The translations under genes were made by a program, and so were the position numbers. A model generated the notes under the pieces. The model did not search any database and had not been told where the DNA came from. It worked only from the letters and a program-made list of their open reading frames with translations. This document shows, one piece after another, positions 1 to 8,703 of a DNA stretch of 64,000 bases. Numbering within the stretch: the stretch's first letter is position 1; every line of letters starts with the position of its first letter. Origin of the DNA: Knoellia sp. Soil729 (GTDB lineage Bacteria > Actinomycetota > Actinomycetes > Actinomycetales > Dermatophilaceae); contig NZ_LMSA01000001.1 of the NCBI RefSeq assembly GCF_001427985.1, positions 711,791-775,790 on the forward strand, in the 5' to 3' direction.

Positions 1-1542
1 GAGCAGCGGGCGCGGGTGGTGACCGAGGAGACGGAGTTCCTGTCGCCGCAGTCCGCCTTCGAGGTGGTGGAGCGGGTCAAGGACGTGTGGGGGCAGCTGA
101 CGCAGCGGGCGCGGGTGGTGACCGAGGAGACGGAGTTCCTGTCGCCGCAGTCCGCCTTCGAGGTGGTGGAGCGGGTCAAGGACGTGTGGGGGCAGCTGAC
201 CGTGGGGCCGTTGCGTCAGCTGTTGGCGCGCACGGCCGCGAAGGTGGATCCGGACGCGGTGAGCGCGCACGCCGAGGATGAGCGGGCGAGGCGGGGGTTG
301 ACCCGCCGGCTGGGGTCGCATGGTACGGATCACTGGCGGGGGGATTTCCGGGTCGAGGACGCCCGCAGGGCGTGGGAGGCGGTGACGGTTCGCGCCCGCC
401 AGCTGGTGCGCGAGGGCAAGGCCGACACTTTGGCGATGGCCCGCTCCGACGCGGCCATGACACTGATCCTGGAGCACAGTGACGTCAAGGTCGTCGTGCA
501 CGCCACCCGCGCCGCCGACGACACCACCAGACGCAGCGCAGACAACACCACAGAAACCGGCGCAGGCAACACCGGCACGGCGAGCACCGGCACGGCGGGC
601 ACTGGTGGATCGCGTGAGACGCCCACTGCCGCCCCTGCTGCGCCCGGTGCTGCCTCCGGTACGGCCGAAGATCTGGTCGAGGTGGGTGGGTTGGGTGCGC
701 CCGGGACGACGTTCGTGCCTGCGGACTGGCTCGACGACGCCGGCACCTCCACCCCTGAGCGCGAGCTGGACTGCGACCCCGACACCGGTGCCTTGGTCCA
801 CGGTGACGTACCGGCGGCGTTCGCCCGCGGCCAGGACCGTGCCCGGCGTGCCCACCGCGCCCGGCAACGAGCCAGGGACCGCGCGAGTGAGCAAGCAAGG
901 GGACGGACAGGAACAGGGACGTCGGGCACGACGAGCCCTGATGAGCCCAGCCTTGAAGAGACCGTCGATTTCAGCGAGTCCTACCGGGTGCCCGACCCGA
1001 TGGCCCGACTGATCCGGTTGCGTGACGGGTCCTGCCGCTTCCCCGGCTGCTCCACCCCGGCCCGCCAGTGCGACCTCGACCACGTCCGTCCCTGGCCGGG
1101 CGGGCCCACGTCCCCCATCAACCTGATGTGTCTGTGCCGGCGCCACCACCGCATCAAGCAACGCCACGGGTGGACCGCGAAGCTCCACCCCGACGCCACC
1201 GTCACCTGGGTCGACCCCACCGGGCGGTCCAGCACCACCTGGCCCGTGGACCACCTGCACCTGCTCACCGCCGGACACACCGACCGCGACACCGCCACAC
1301 GCGCCCATCTCCCTGCCGACCCGGCGATGATCCCCACGGCGTTCGAGGAGCAGCTCATCGAGCTCCTCGGCGGACCCGACCACGCACGACTCCACGCCCA
1401 CCCCACCACCTACGAGGCACTCGGCAACACCACCGGCGAACCACCACCCAACATCGACCTCGACCTCGGCCCGGGCTGGAAGCGTTACGTCGTCGACTTC
1501 CCACCACGACCACCCCGCCCACCCGAACCCATCCCCTTCTGA
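1..1542 (+). CDS. DUF222/HNH endonuclease-domain protein (13E12-like), 5' end outside the window
   Basis: The reading frame is open from the first base, so the true start is probably upstream; the first in-window start is a GTG at 16. The C-terminal third carries an HNH nuclease module (about residues 336-388 from that GTG): RDGSCRFPGC, then CDLDHVRPW and CRRHHRIKQ, giving the two Cys pairs and the DH...HH residues of metal-dependent HNH nucleases. The middle is low-complexity, rich in Thr, Gly, Ala and Pro, and the end is Pro-rich. The family (DUF222 plus HNH) is multicopy in actinobacteria and its role is not established. The first part contains a 33-residue tandem duplication (separate entry). 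Identification of the family is firm; nuclease activity is inferred. Confidence 0.85.
   Translation, partial: EQRARVVTEETEFLSPQSAFEVVERVKDVWGQLTQRARVVTEETEFLSPQSAFEVVERVKDVWGQLTVGPLRQLLARTAAKVDPDAVSAHAEDERARRGLTRRLGSHGTDHWRGDFRVEDARRAWEAVTVRARQLVREGKADTLAMARSDAAMTLILEHSDVKVVVHATRAADDTTRRSADNTTETGAGNTGTASTGTAGTGGSRETPTAAPAAPGAASGTAEDLVEVGGLGAPGTTFVPADWLDDAGTSTPERELDCDPDTGALVHGDVPAAFARGQDRARRAHRARQRARDRASEQARGRTGTGTSGTTSPDEPSLEETVDFSESYRVPDPMARLIRLRDGSCRFPGCSTPARQCDLDHVRPWPGGPTSPINLMCLCRRHHRIKQRHGWTAKLHPDATVTWVDPTGRSSTTWPVDHLHLLTAGHTDRDTATRAHLPADPAMIPTAFEEQLIELLGGPDHARLHAHPTTYEALGNTTGEPPPNIDLDLGPGWKRYVVDFPPRPPRPPEPIPF
4..200 (+). repeat. 99-bp perfect tandem duplication inside the HNH gene
   Basis: Bases 4-102 and 103-200 are identical copies with a period of 99 bp, so the reading frame is kept and 33 residues (from QRARVVTEETEF to VWGQLT) are repeated. 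No base difference is visible between the units, so the event is very recent, or it is an assembly artefact. Confidence 0.9.
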
Positions 1543-1600
1543 GCAGACGACCACCGACGGCTCTCCCGCGAAGGCGGGCGGACGGCATACGGTGTGGTGC

Positions 1601-2590
1601 ATGGCTTCTGGCAAGGGGAAGTTCGGCGAACCGGTGATCCTCGACGTCTCCGGTCACGAGGTGAAGCTGTCGAGCCCCGAGCGCGTCTACTTCTCTGCCA
1701 GGGGCGAGACCAAGCTCGACCTCGCCAACTACTACATCTCGGTGGGCGACGGCATCGTCAACGCCCTGCGGGAGCGGCCGACGATGCTGCACCGCTTCCC
1801 CGACGGCGTGGACGGCACAAAGGTCCACCAGAAGCGCGTCCCCCGAGGCGCTCCACCATGGCTCGAGACGGTGCGGCTGCACTTCCCGCGCTACGGGCTC
1901 CACGCTGACGAGCTCTGCCCCACCGACCTGGCGCACGTCATCTGGGCGGTCCAGATGAGTACCGTCGAGTTCCACCCGTGGAACAGCCGCCGCGCCGACA
2001 CCGAGCAGCCCGACGAGTGGCGCATCGACCTCGACCCGATGCCCGACGCACCCTTCGACCGCGTCCGGCGCGTCGCCCATGTCGCTCACGAGGTCCTCGA
2101 CGAGCTGGGCGCCACCGGCTTCCCGAAGACCAGCGGCGGCAACGGCCTCCACGTCTACGTCAGGATCAAGCCCGACCACGGCTTCCAGGAGGTGCGGCGT
2201 GCCGCCCTCGCCTTCGCACGTGAGGTGGAGCGGCGCGCGCCCGAGGACGTGACCACGACGTGGTGGCGCAAGGACCGCGACCCCGAGGCGATCTTCGTGG
2301 ACTACAACCAGAACGCGCGCGACCACACGATCGCCAGCGCGTACTCCGTGCGCGGCAACACGATCGGCACCGTCTCGACCCCCATCGCCTGGGAGGAGGT
2401 CGACGACGTGGAGCCGCAGGACCTCACCATCGCCACGGTCCCGAATCGCTACGCCGAGCTCGGCGACCTCCATGCCGACATCGATGAGCACGTCTTCGAG
2501 ATCGGGCCGCTCCTGGAGTGGGCCGACCGGGACGAGAAGGAGGGCGCCGAGACACCGCCGGAGCCCGAGGGCGACGATGCCAAGCCATGA
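1601..2590 (+). CDS. ligD: LigD-type DNA polymerase/primase (stand-alone PolDom)
   Basis: Stand-alone archaeo-eukaryotic primase-type polymerase of the bacterial non-homologous end-joining system (LigD polymerase domain), 329 aa. The three active-site motifs are present: RIDLDP (about residue 141, metal-binding Asp pair), SGGNGLHVYV (about 178) and FVDYNQN (about 232). There is no ligase or phosphoesterase domain, so a separate ATP-dependent ligase and Ku would have to be encoded elsewhere. The ATG at 1601 gives the usual N-terminus; a GTG at 1592 is in frame. No strong ribosome-binding site is visible and an octamer copy (1583) sits just upstream. The last codon overlaps the next gene as ATGA, so the two DNA-repair genes are translationally coupled. 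Confidence 0.9.
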   Translation: MASGKGKFGEPVILDVSGHEVKLSSPERVYFSARGETKLDLANYYISVGDGIVNALRERPTMLHRFPDGVDGTKVHQKRVPRGAPPWLETVRLHFPRYGLHADELCPTDLAHVIWAVQMSTVEFHPWNSRRADTEQPDEWRIDLDPMPDAPFDRVRRVAHVAHEVLDELGATGFPKTSGGNGLHVYVRIKPDHGFQEVRRAALAFAREVERRAPEDVTTTWWRKDRDPEAIFVDYNQNARDHTIASAYSVRGNTIGTVSTPIAWEEVDDVEPQDLTIATVPNRYAELGDLHADIDEHVFEIGPLLEWADRDEKEGAETPPEPEGDDAKP

Positions 2591-3444
2591 GCGTCCCTGA
2601 CGACATCGCCCGCACCGGCCCTGATCCACATCCCGTCACCGGCCAGCCCTTCCTCTCACCTGTCCCACCGGGCACCGGCTGGCCCGACGACTCGGCGACT
2701 GCCGTGACACCCGTGGCACACACCCCCGAGGACGTCCTCGAGCTCGCAGCCAGCGCCAGCAGCCTCGCCGAGGTCGATGCCCGACTCAGCGTCTGCCGCG
2801 CCTGTCCGCGACTCGTCGACTGGCGCGAAACCGTTGCGAGACAGGGACGCCGGGCGTCGTTCGCCGATCAACCCTACTGGGGGCGTCCGGGACCGTCCTT
2901 CGGCGACCCCACCGCTGACACCCTCATCGTCGGGCTGGCACCGGCGGCCAACGGCACCAACCGAACCGGGCGGATGTTCACGGGCGACGCCTCAGGCGAC
3001 TTCCTGTATGCCGCCCTCCACCGCACCGGCTACGCGAACCAGCCGACGTCCGTCGCCGCAGGTGACGGGCTCGCCCTCACCGGCCTGCGCATCGTCGCCT
3101 CCGTGCGGTGCGCACCACCGGCCAACGCGCCGACCCCGCTCGAACGGGCCACCTGTGCCACCTGGCTGGGCCGCGACCTCGAGCTGCTCGGTGACTCCCT
3201 GCGCGTCATCATGACGCTCGGTGCCATCGGCTGGCAGGGAGTGCTTGCCGCCACCTCGTCGCTCGGCTGGACCGTACCGAAAGTCCGCCCCAAGTTCGGT
3301 CATGCAGCCGAGACCATCCTGGTGACGCCCACCGGCCACCCGGTGCGTCTCGTCGGGTGCTTCCACGTGAGCCCGCACAACACCTACACCGGGCGCCTCA
3401 CGCCGCAGATGCTCGACGAGGTGCTCCTCAGCCTGCGCGACTGA
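2587..3444 (+). CDS. Family 5 uracil-DNA glycosylase (UdgB-like)
   Basis: Removes uracil and probably hypoxanthine from DNA to start base-excision repair. The 285-aa protein has the family 5 motif GLAPAANGTNRTGR, which lacks the catalytic Asp/Asn of other uracil glycosylases, as is normal for UdgB, and the distal motif HVSPHNTYTGRL. Cysteines in CRACPRL, VRCAPPANAP and ATCATW match the [4Fe-4S] cluster ligands of families 4 and 5. The start is the ATG that overlaps the ligD stop; the longer in-frame extension back to 2518 is antisense-like junk. Coupling to a NHEJ polymerase suggests a small repair operon. Confidence 0.88.
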   Translation: MSVPDDIARTGPDPHPVTGQPFLSPVPPGTGWPDDSATAVTPVAHTPEDVLELAASASSLAEVDARLSVCRACPRLVDWRETVARQGRRASFADQPYWGRPGPSFGDPTADTLIVGLAPAANGTNRTGRMFTGDASGDFLYAALHRTGYANQPTSVAAGDGLALTGLRIVASVRCAPPANAPTPLERATCATWLGRDLELLGDSLRVIMTLGAIGWQGVLAATSSLGWTVPKVRPKFGHAAETILVTPTGHPVRLVGCFHVSPHNTYTGRLTPQMLDEVLLSLRD

Positions 3445-3489
3445 GCCACGCGAGCCCCATGCCGCAGATGCGGGTCTAGAGTGTCATCC

Positions 3490-3882
3490 ATGCCGCAGAT
3501 GCGCCTCGCCGAGGCCGCCAAGTTCCTGGGAGTCAGCGACGACACCATCCGTCGCTGGATCGAGAGTGGGTCGCTCGACGCCGACACCGATGACAGCGGC
3601 CGCAAGGTCGTCGACAGCCATGCGGTCGCGCTGCTCGCCCGCGAGCAGGCCCGGACCATCGCGGACCCGTCGAGCGTCGGCCGCTCGGCCCGCAACCGCT
3701 TCGTGGGCCTCGTCACCGACATCACCATGGACACCGTGATGGCCCAGGTCGAGCTGCAGTGCGGCCCGTTCCGGGTCGTCTCCCTCATGTCGAGCGAGGC
3801 CGTCCGTGAGCTGGGCCTCGAGCTCGGGTCCGTCGCCGTCGCCGTCGTGAAGTCCACGACGGTCATCGTGGAGACGCCATGA
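3490..3882 (+). CDS. Molybdate-responsive DNA-binding protein (HTH plus Mop/TOBE domain)
   Basis: 130-aa regulator-like protein. Residues 1-50 form a MerR/excisionase-type helix-turn-helix (RLAEAAKFLGVSDDTIRRW). Residues about 64-130 form a single Mop/TOBE fold (SARNRFVGLVTDITMDTV..., ending [12 protein letters not shown]), which in this family binds molybdate or tungstate. It lies directly ahead of modABC with an ATGA overlap into modA, so it is very likely the molybdate sensor or a storage protein for the cluster. The GTG at 3481 is an alternative start. No operator could be identified. Confidence 0.85.
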   Translation: MPQMRLAEAAKFLGVSDDTIRRWIESGSLDADTDDSGRKVVDSHAVALLAREQARTIADPSSVGRSARNRFVGLVTDITMDTVMAQVELQCGPFRVVSLMSSEAVRELGLELGSVAVAVVKSTTVIVETP

Positions 3883-4706
3883 GCTTCCTCAGGACGAACC
3901 ACCACTCGTATGCCGTTCGCTCGTGGTCCGCCGTCGCTGGACTTCTCCTGCTGGCGGCCTGCGGAATCGGAGCGGGTGCGGACGCGGACACCAACTCGAC
4001 TGCCAGACAGCAGAGCTCGGCATCGACCCCTGACCGGACCCTCACCGTCTTTGCCGCCGCCTCGCTCCAGAAGCCGTTCACGCAGATCGGCAAGGACTTC
4101 GAGAGCGCCCACCCCGGCGTCACAGTCCGGTTCAGCTTCGGTGGCTCCTCCGGTCTCGTCACGCAACTCTCCGACGGCGCTCCCGCCGATGTCCTTGCCA
4201 CGGCCAACGAGGCGACGATGGACCAGGCGACGGCCGCCGACCTCGTCTCCGGCCAGCCGACACCGTTTGTGTCCAACACCCTCCAGATCGTTGTGCCGCA
4301 GGACAACCCGGTCGGCATCTCCTCGCTGACCGACCTCACGAAGCCAGCTGCCAAGGTCGTCGTCTGCGCCCCCGCCGTGCCCTGTGGAGCCGCCACTCTC
4401 GCGGTCGAGAGGGCCGCGGGCATCGACCTCAAGCCGGCGAGCGAGGAGCAGTCCGTCACCGACGTCCTGGGCAAGGTGCGCTCGGGCCAGGCCGACGCCG
4501 GCCTCGTCTATCTCACGGACGTCGCGGGCGCGGCCGGCGATGTGAAGGGCATCGACTTCCCCGAGGCCAAGGCAGCGGTCAACACCTACCCGATCGCGCG
4601 CCTCAGGGACGCCCGGGACGCCGCGCTGGCCACACAGTTCATGGCTGCCGTCACCGGCCCGCAGGGGCAGGACGTGCTGAAGGCCGCGGGATTCGCCGCA
4701 CCATGA
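3879..4706 (+). CDS. modA: Molybdate ABC transporter substrate-binding lipoprotein
   Basis: Extracytoplasmic molybdate-binding protein, 275 aa. It has a lipoprotein signal ending in the lipobox LLAAC (Cys about 28), then a Ser/Thr-rich linker and a type II periplasmic binding fold beginning [16 protein letters not shown]. The FSFGGSSGL segment and the [12 protein letters not shown] segment are the oxyanion-contacting loops usual in ModA. The ATG overlaps the stop of the upstream Mop-domain gene and its own stop overlaps modB, so the cluster is translated as one coupled unit. Confidence 0.93.
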   Translation: MSFLRTNHHSYAVRSWSAVAGLLLLAACGIGAGADADTNSTARQQSSASTPDRTLTVFAAASLQKPFTQIGKDFESAHPGVTVRFSFGGSSGLVTQLSDGAPADVLATANEATMDQATAADLVSGQPTPFVSNTLQIVVPQDNPVGISSLTDLTKPAAKVVVCAPAVPCGAATLAVERAAGIDLKPASEEQSVTDVLGKVRSGQADAGLVYLTDVAGAAGDVKGIDFPEAKAAVNTYPIARLRDARDAALATQFMAAVTGPQGQDVLKAAGFAAP

Positions 4707-5497
4707 CCCAGCTGTCCGTCCCCAAGTGGCTCCTCCTCCCCGCCGCGCTCGGGGCCCTGCTCGTCGCCGTACCCATCCTGGCCATGGCCCTCAGCGTGGA
4801 CTGGTCCAACTTCTCGTCCCTCGTGACGTCGGAGGCCTCGACGGACGCCCTCTGGCTCAGCCTGCGCACGGCCTCGGTCAGCACCCTGCTCTGCCTCCTC
4901 TTCGGCATCCCACTTGCCGCAGTCCTGGCTCGCACCGCCGGCACCGCGGCCACCCTGCTGCGCTCGCTCGTCCTGCTCCCGCTCGTCCTGCCGCCCGTCG
5001 TGGGCGGCATCGCCCTCATCCAGGCATTCGGGCGACGGGGACTGCTCGGCTCCACCCTCGACGTCCTCGGCCTCCAGGTCGCCTTCAGCACCACGGCGGT
5101 CGTCATCGCCCAGACGTTCGTCGCGATGCCCTTCCTCGTCATCAGCCTCGAGGGCGCACTCCGCGCTGCCGGCACCCGCTACGAGGACATCGCGGCCACC
5201 CTCGGGGCCGGACCGACCACCGTCTTCCGCCGCGTCACCCTCCCGCTGGCCCTTCCGGGGCTCGTCTCCGGCACGATCCTCGCGTTCGCCCGCTGCCTCG
5301 GGGAGTTCGGCGCCACGATCACCTTCGCCGGCAGCCTGCAGGGCACGACCCGCACGCTCCCCCTCGAGATCTACCTCCAGCGTGAGGGAGACCCGCGCGC
5401 CGCCGTCGCCCTCTCCCTCGTCCTTGTCGCGGTGGCCGTCATCGTCATCGGGCTGACCCGCACCCGCCGCTACTCACTGACCGCTGGCACGCCATGA
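4703..5497 (+). CDS. modB: Molybdate ABC transporter permease
   Basis: Integral membrane component, 264 aa, with about six hydrophobic segments. The cytoplasmic EAA loop that docks on ModC is visible around [39 protein letters not shown] is characteristic of ModB/CysTW permeases. ATGA overlaps link it to modA upstream and modC downstream. Confidence 0.93.
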   Translation: MTQLSVPKWLLLPAALGALLVAVPILAMALSVDWSNFSSLVTSEASTDALWLSLRTASVSTLLCLLFGIPLAAVLARTAGTAATLLRSLVLLPLVLPPVVGGIALIQAFGRRGLLGSTLDVLGLQVAFSTTAVVIAQTFVAMPFLVISLEGALRAAGTRYEDIAATLGAGPTTVFRRVTLPLALPGLVSGTILAFARCLGEFGATITFAGSLQGTTRTLPLEIYLQREGDPRAAVALSLVLVAVAVIVIGLTRTRRYSLTAGTP

Positions 5498-6546
5498 GCC
5501 CGACCCTCGTCCTCGACCTCACCGTCGCCGCCCGCGACGTCGCCATCGCCCTCACCGTCGCCCAGGGCGAGACCCTGGCACTCCTTGGCCCCAACGGTGC
5601 CGGCAAGTCCACCGTGCTGGCGGCCGCCGCCGGACTGCTCCGCCCCGACTCCGGCACCGTCCGCCTCGGGGACCACACGCTTTCCGACCACCAGACCCGC
5701 ACCTGGGTCCCGCCCCACGCCCGACGCATCGCCCTGCTCGCCCAGGACGCCCGGCTCTTCCCCCACCTGAGCGCCCTCGACAACGTCGCCTTCGGCCCCC
5801 GGTCCCAGGGCCAGCCGAAGCGGACCGCGCACGAGGCGGCGGCGCGGTGGCTCGAGGAGGTGGGCATGACGGCATACGCCCGACGTCGTCCCCACGAGCT
5901 GTCCGGCGGCCAGGCCCAGAAGGTCGCGATCGCCCGCGCCCTGGCGACCGAGCCCGCAGCGCTCCTCGTCGATGAGCCGCTGTCCGCGCTGGACGTCGAG
6001 GTCGCCCCCGACGTGCGCGACCTCCTGCGGCGCGTCACCTCTGACCTCACGACGGTCATCGTCACCCACGACGCCCTCGACGCGGCCCTGCTCTCCGACC
6101 GTGTGGCCGTGATGCACGCCGGCCGCGTCGTCGAGCACGGGGAGACCGGCCGCGTCCTCAGCCGGCCCACCAGTGACTTCGGCGCGCGGTTCGCGGGCCT
6201 CAACCTCGTGCGCGGCGTCACGAGCGGTGGTGCCCTCCGCATGCCGGATGGTCGCCTGCTGCACGGGATAGCCGAGTCAGACCTGGGCCAGGACGGTGGG
6301 CCCGTCGCCGCCGTGGTCGCGCCGTCGGCCGTGAGCATCCACCTCGAGGCCACGCACGGCAGCCCACGCAACAGCCTCGCCGCCTCGGTCGTGGACCTCG
6401 AGCCCCACGGCCCGACCGTGCGCGTGCGCACTGACCTGCTCAGCGCCGACATCACCCCCGCCGCCGTGGCCGAGCTGCGACTCGCGCGCGGGAACCGGGT
6501 TGTCCTCTCCGTCAAGGCCACCGAGGTCCACCTGCACCGCGCCTGA
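5494..6546 (+). CDS. modC: Molybdate ABC transporter ATP-binding protein
   Basis: ATPase that powers molybdate uptake, 350 aa. Walker [10 protein letters not shown] (about residues 32-40), signature ELSGGQAQK, Walker [12 protein letters not shown] and the switch His in IVTHD are all intact. A C-terminal TOBE/Mop regulatory domain (about 270-350, ending [15 protein letters not shown]) is expected for ModC. It is the last gene of the coupled Mop-modA-modB-modC run and is followed after 22 bp by an independent oxidoreductase gene. Confidence 0.93.
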   Translation: MSPTLVLDLTVAARDVAIALTVAQGETLALLGPNGAGKSTVLAAAAGLLRPDSGTVRLGDHTLSDHQTRTWVPPHARRIALLAQDARLFPHLSALDNVAFGPRSQGQPKRTAHEAAARWLEEVGMTAYARRRPHELSGGQAQKVAIARALATEPAALLVDEPLSALDVEVAPDVRDLLRRVTSDLTTVIVTHDALDAALLSDRVAVMHAGRVVEHGETGRVLSRPTSDFGARFAGLNLVRGVTSGGALRMPDGRLLHGIAESDLGQDGGPVAAVVAPSAVSIHLEATHGSPRNSLAASVVDLEPHGPTVRVRTDLLSADITPAAVAELRLARGNRVVLSVKATEVHLHRA

Positions 6547-6568
6547 GACTTCTCGCTAGCCTCAAGGG

Positions 6569-7570
6569 ATGACTTCCGGTTCAGCGCTGCCCGAGTCCGC
6601 TCCCGCCCTCGTCGTCCCCCGCAACGGGGGTGGCGAGGTCCTCGAGGTCCGAGACCAACCACTGCCCACGCCCGGCAAGGGCCAGGTTCTCGTGCGGGTC
6701 GCTGCCGCAGGCGTGAACTTCATCGACACCTACCAGCGCGAGGGCGTCTACCCGATTCCGACGCCGTTCGTCGGTGGCAGCGAAGGTGCCGGAGAGGTCG
6801 TCCAGGTCGGCGAGGACGTCAGCGCGTTCGTCGTCGGCGACCGGGTTGCGTGGGCCCAGGAGCTGGGGTCGGCACAGACCTATGCCCCCGTCGACGTCAC
6901 GAACCTCGTGCAGGTCCCCCCGGGCGTCGACCTCGAGACCGCCGCGGCCGCCATGCTCCAGGGCCTCACCGCGCACTACCTCTCGACGAGCACGTATGCC
7001 GTGCAGCAGGGTTCCGTGGCGCTCGTCCACGCCGCTGCCGGCGGTGTCGGCCAGCTCCTCACCCAGATGGTCAAGAAGCGCGGCGGGCGCGTCATCGCGA
7101 CAGCTGGCTCCGCCGAGAAGCTCCAGACCGCGCGCGAACGCGGCGCCGACGAGCTGCTCAACTACTCCGAGGTCGACGACCTCGCGGCAGCCGTGCGAGA
7201 GCTCACCGAGGGTGTGGGCGTCGACGTCGTCTATGACGGCGTCGGCAAGGACACCTTCGAGGCGTCGCTGGCGTCACTTCGGCCGCGCGGTCTCCTGGTG
7301 CTCTACGGCGCCGCCAGCGGCCAGGTTCCACCGTTCGACCTCCAGCGCCTCAACGAGCGCGGGTCGCTCTTCGTCACCCGCCCGAAGCTCGCCGACTACA
7401 TCGCGACACCCGACGAGCTGCGCGCCCGCACGACCGAGCTCTTCGGCTGGATCGAGTCCGGTGAGGTGCAGGTGACGATCGGTGGGCGCTATCCGCTCAG
7501 TGACGCGCACACGGCATACGCCGATCTCGAGGGTCGCCGCACCCAGGGCAAGCTGCTCCTCATCCCTTAG
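6569..7570 (+). CDS. NADPH:quinone oxidoreductase (zinc-independent MDR superfamily)
   Basis: 333-aa medium-chain reductase of the QOR type. It has the N-terminal GroES-like fold with AAGVNFIDTYQREG, the family signature region GVNFIDTY...GSEGAGEV, and a Rossmann NADPH site HAAAGGVGQLL near residue 155. The structural-zinc Cys residues of alcohol dehydrogenases are absent, as expected for quinone reductases. It follows modC by 22 bp and could be read through from that operon, but no functional link is evident. Confidence 0.9.
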   Translation: MTSGSALPESAPALVVPRNGGGEVLEVRDQPLPTPGKGQVLVRVAAAGVNFIDTYQREGVYPIPTPFVGGSEGAGEVVQVGEDVSAFVVGDRVAWAQELGSAQTYAPVDVTNLVQVPPGVDLETAAAAMLQGLTAHYLSTSTYAVQQGSVALVHAAAGGVGQLLTQMVKKRGGRVIATAGSAEKLQTARERGADELLNYSEVDDLAAAVRELTEGVGVDVVYDGVGKDTFEASLASLRPRGLLVLYGAASGQVPPFDLQRLNERGSLFVTRPKLADYIATPDELRARTTELFGWIESGEVQVTIGGRYPLSDAHTAYADLEGRRTQGKLLLIP

Positions 7571-7573
7571 GGG

Positions 7574-7918
7574 TCAGGTCCACAGCACCGCAACGAGGGT
7601 GTTGAGCACGGCGAGACCGCCGGCCGCGTGCACGAGGTTGGGGTTGCCCTGACCGCGGCGCTCGCGTCCCGCGGCGATCTCGGCGCACGCGGCAACACCC
7701 AGGGCAACGAGCAGCTTGACGCCGATCTTGGTGTGGTTGACGGGGTCGTCACCGGCCTCGTTCAGCCCCACGAGGAGCAGGCCGGTGAGGATCTGCGCAC
7801 GTGCGCCCCAGACCAGCGCCGGCGTCGGGACGCCACGGGCGACGAACACCGCGCTGCCGACGATCGCGGCGAGGCCGAGCAGGTGCAGGACGACGAAGAG
7901 GTTGGTGAGCAGCTCCAT
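7574..7918 (-). CDS. Small integral membrane protein
   Basis: 114-aa protein starting MELLTNLFVVLHLLG with about four hydrophobic segments (ends GLAVLNTLVAVLWT). I do not recognise a named family with certainty; it resembles small DUF-type actinobacterial membrane proteins with an N-terminal LHLLG helix. The ATG at 7918 is preceded by GGAG about 17 nt upstream, a weak signal. The longer open frame to 8011 would run through the terminator of the upstream gene and is rejected. It converges on the quinone oxidoreductase, with 3 bp between the stops. Confidence 0.7.
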   Translation of the reverse strand: MELLTNLFVVLHLLGLAAIVGSAVFVARGVPTPALVWGARAQILTGLLLVGLNEAGDDPVNHTKIGVKLLVALGVAACAEIAAGRERRGQGNPNLVHAAGGLAVLNTLVAVLWT

Positions 7919-7953
7919 GCCGGGGAGGGTATCTCCCGGCGTCGGCAGGAGTG

Positions 7954-7977
7954 TGCGCCGGTCGGGCGACCGGCGCA
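7954..7977 (-). terminator. Hairpin downstream of the response regulator
   Basis: Perfect 11-bp inverted repeat TGCGCCGGTCG with a 2-nt spacer, six bases after the response-regulator stop. No T tract follows, as is common in GC-rich actinobacteria. Confidence 0.6.
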
Positions 7978-7983
7978 GGAATG

Positions 7984-8703
7984 TCAGACCAGGCGGCGGC
8001 CCATAGCCCACGCCGTGAGCTCGTGGCGTGAGGAGAGCTGGAGCTTGCGCAGCACTGAGGACACGTGCGTCTCGACGGTCTTCACCGAGATGAACAGCTC
8101 CTTGGCCACCTCCTTGTACTGGTAGCCGCGGGCGATGAGCCGCATGACCTCACGCTCACGCGCCGACAGCCGGTCGAGCTCCTCGTCGACCTCGGCGATC
8201 TCACCGGCAGCGGCACCGAACGCATCCAGCACGAAGCCGGCAAGTCGCGGCGAGAAGACCGCGTCGCCGTCGGCCACCCGTCGCACCGCCGTGCCGAGGT
8301 CGCGCGCCGTGATCGTCTTGGTGACGTAGCCGCGAGCGCCCGCCCGGATGACCGCGATGACGTCCTCGGCGGCGTCGGAGACCGAGAGCGCGAGGAAACG
8401 CACCGGCGCCCCGGCCTGCGACTCGACCCCGAAGCAGCCGTTGATGACGTCGGCGCCGCCCTTGCCCGTGCCGCCGGGCAGGTGGACGTCGAGGAGCACG
8501 ACGTCGGGGCGCGTCTCGCGGATGACCTTGACCGCGGCCTCGACATCGGGGGCCTCGCCGACGATCTCGATGGCCGCACCGGCCTCCTCGGCGAGCTCGC
8601 TGCGCACGCCCGTGCGGAACATCCGATGGTCATCGACGAGGACGACGCGAACGCTCTTGCGGGAATCCGCCGACCGTGTCGGCTTCGTCGGCTCAGTGGT
8701 CAT
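7984..8703 (-). CDS. NarL/LuxR-family response regulator
   Basis: 239-aa two-component response regulator. The receiver domain has the acidic pair in VLVDDHRMFR, the phospho-acceptor Asp72 in VVLLDVHLPG and the conserved Lys in YVTKTI. The C-terminal LuxR-type HTH (LSAREREVMRLIARGYQYK..., SVKTVETHVSSVLRKLQL) binds DNA. It overlaps the 3' end of the kinase gene by 11 nt, so the pair is coupled. Its likely target is envelope stress, given the PspC domains in the partner kinase and the divergent gene. Confidence 0.93.
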   Translation of the reverse strand: MTTEPTKPTRSADSRKSVRVVLVDDHRMFRTGVRSELAEEAGAAIEIVGEAPDVEAAVKVIRETRPDVVLLDVHLPGGTGKGGADVINGCFGVESQAGAPVRFLALSVSDAAEDVIAVIRAGARGYVTKTITARDLGTAVRRVADGDAVFSPRLAGFVLDAFGAAAGEIAEVDEELDRLSAREREVMRLIARGYQYKEVAKELFISVKTVETHVSSVLRKLQLSSRHELTAWAMGRRLV

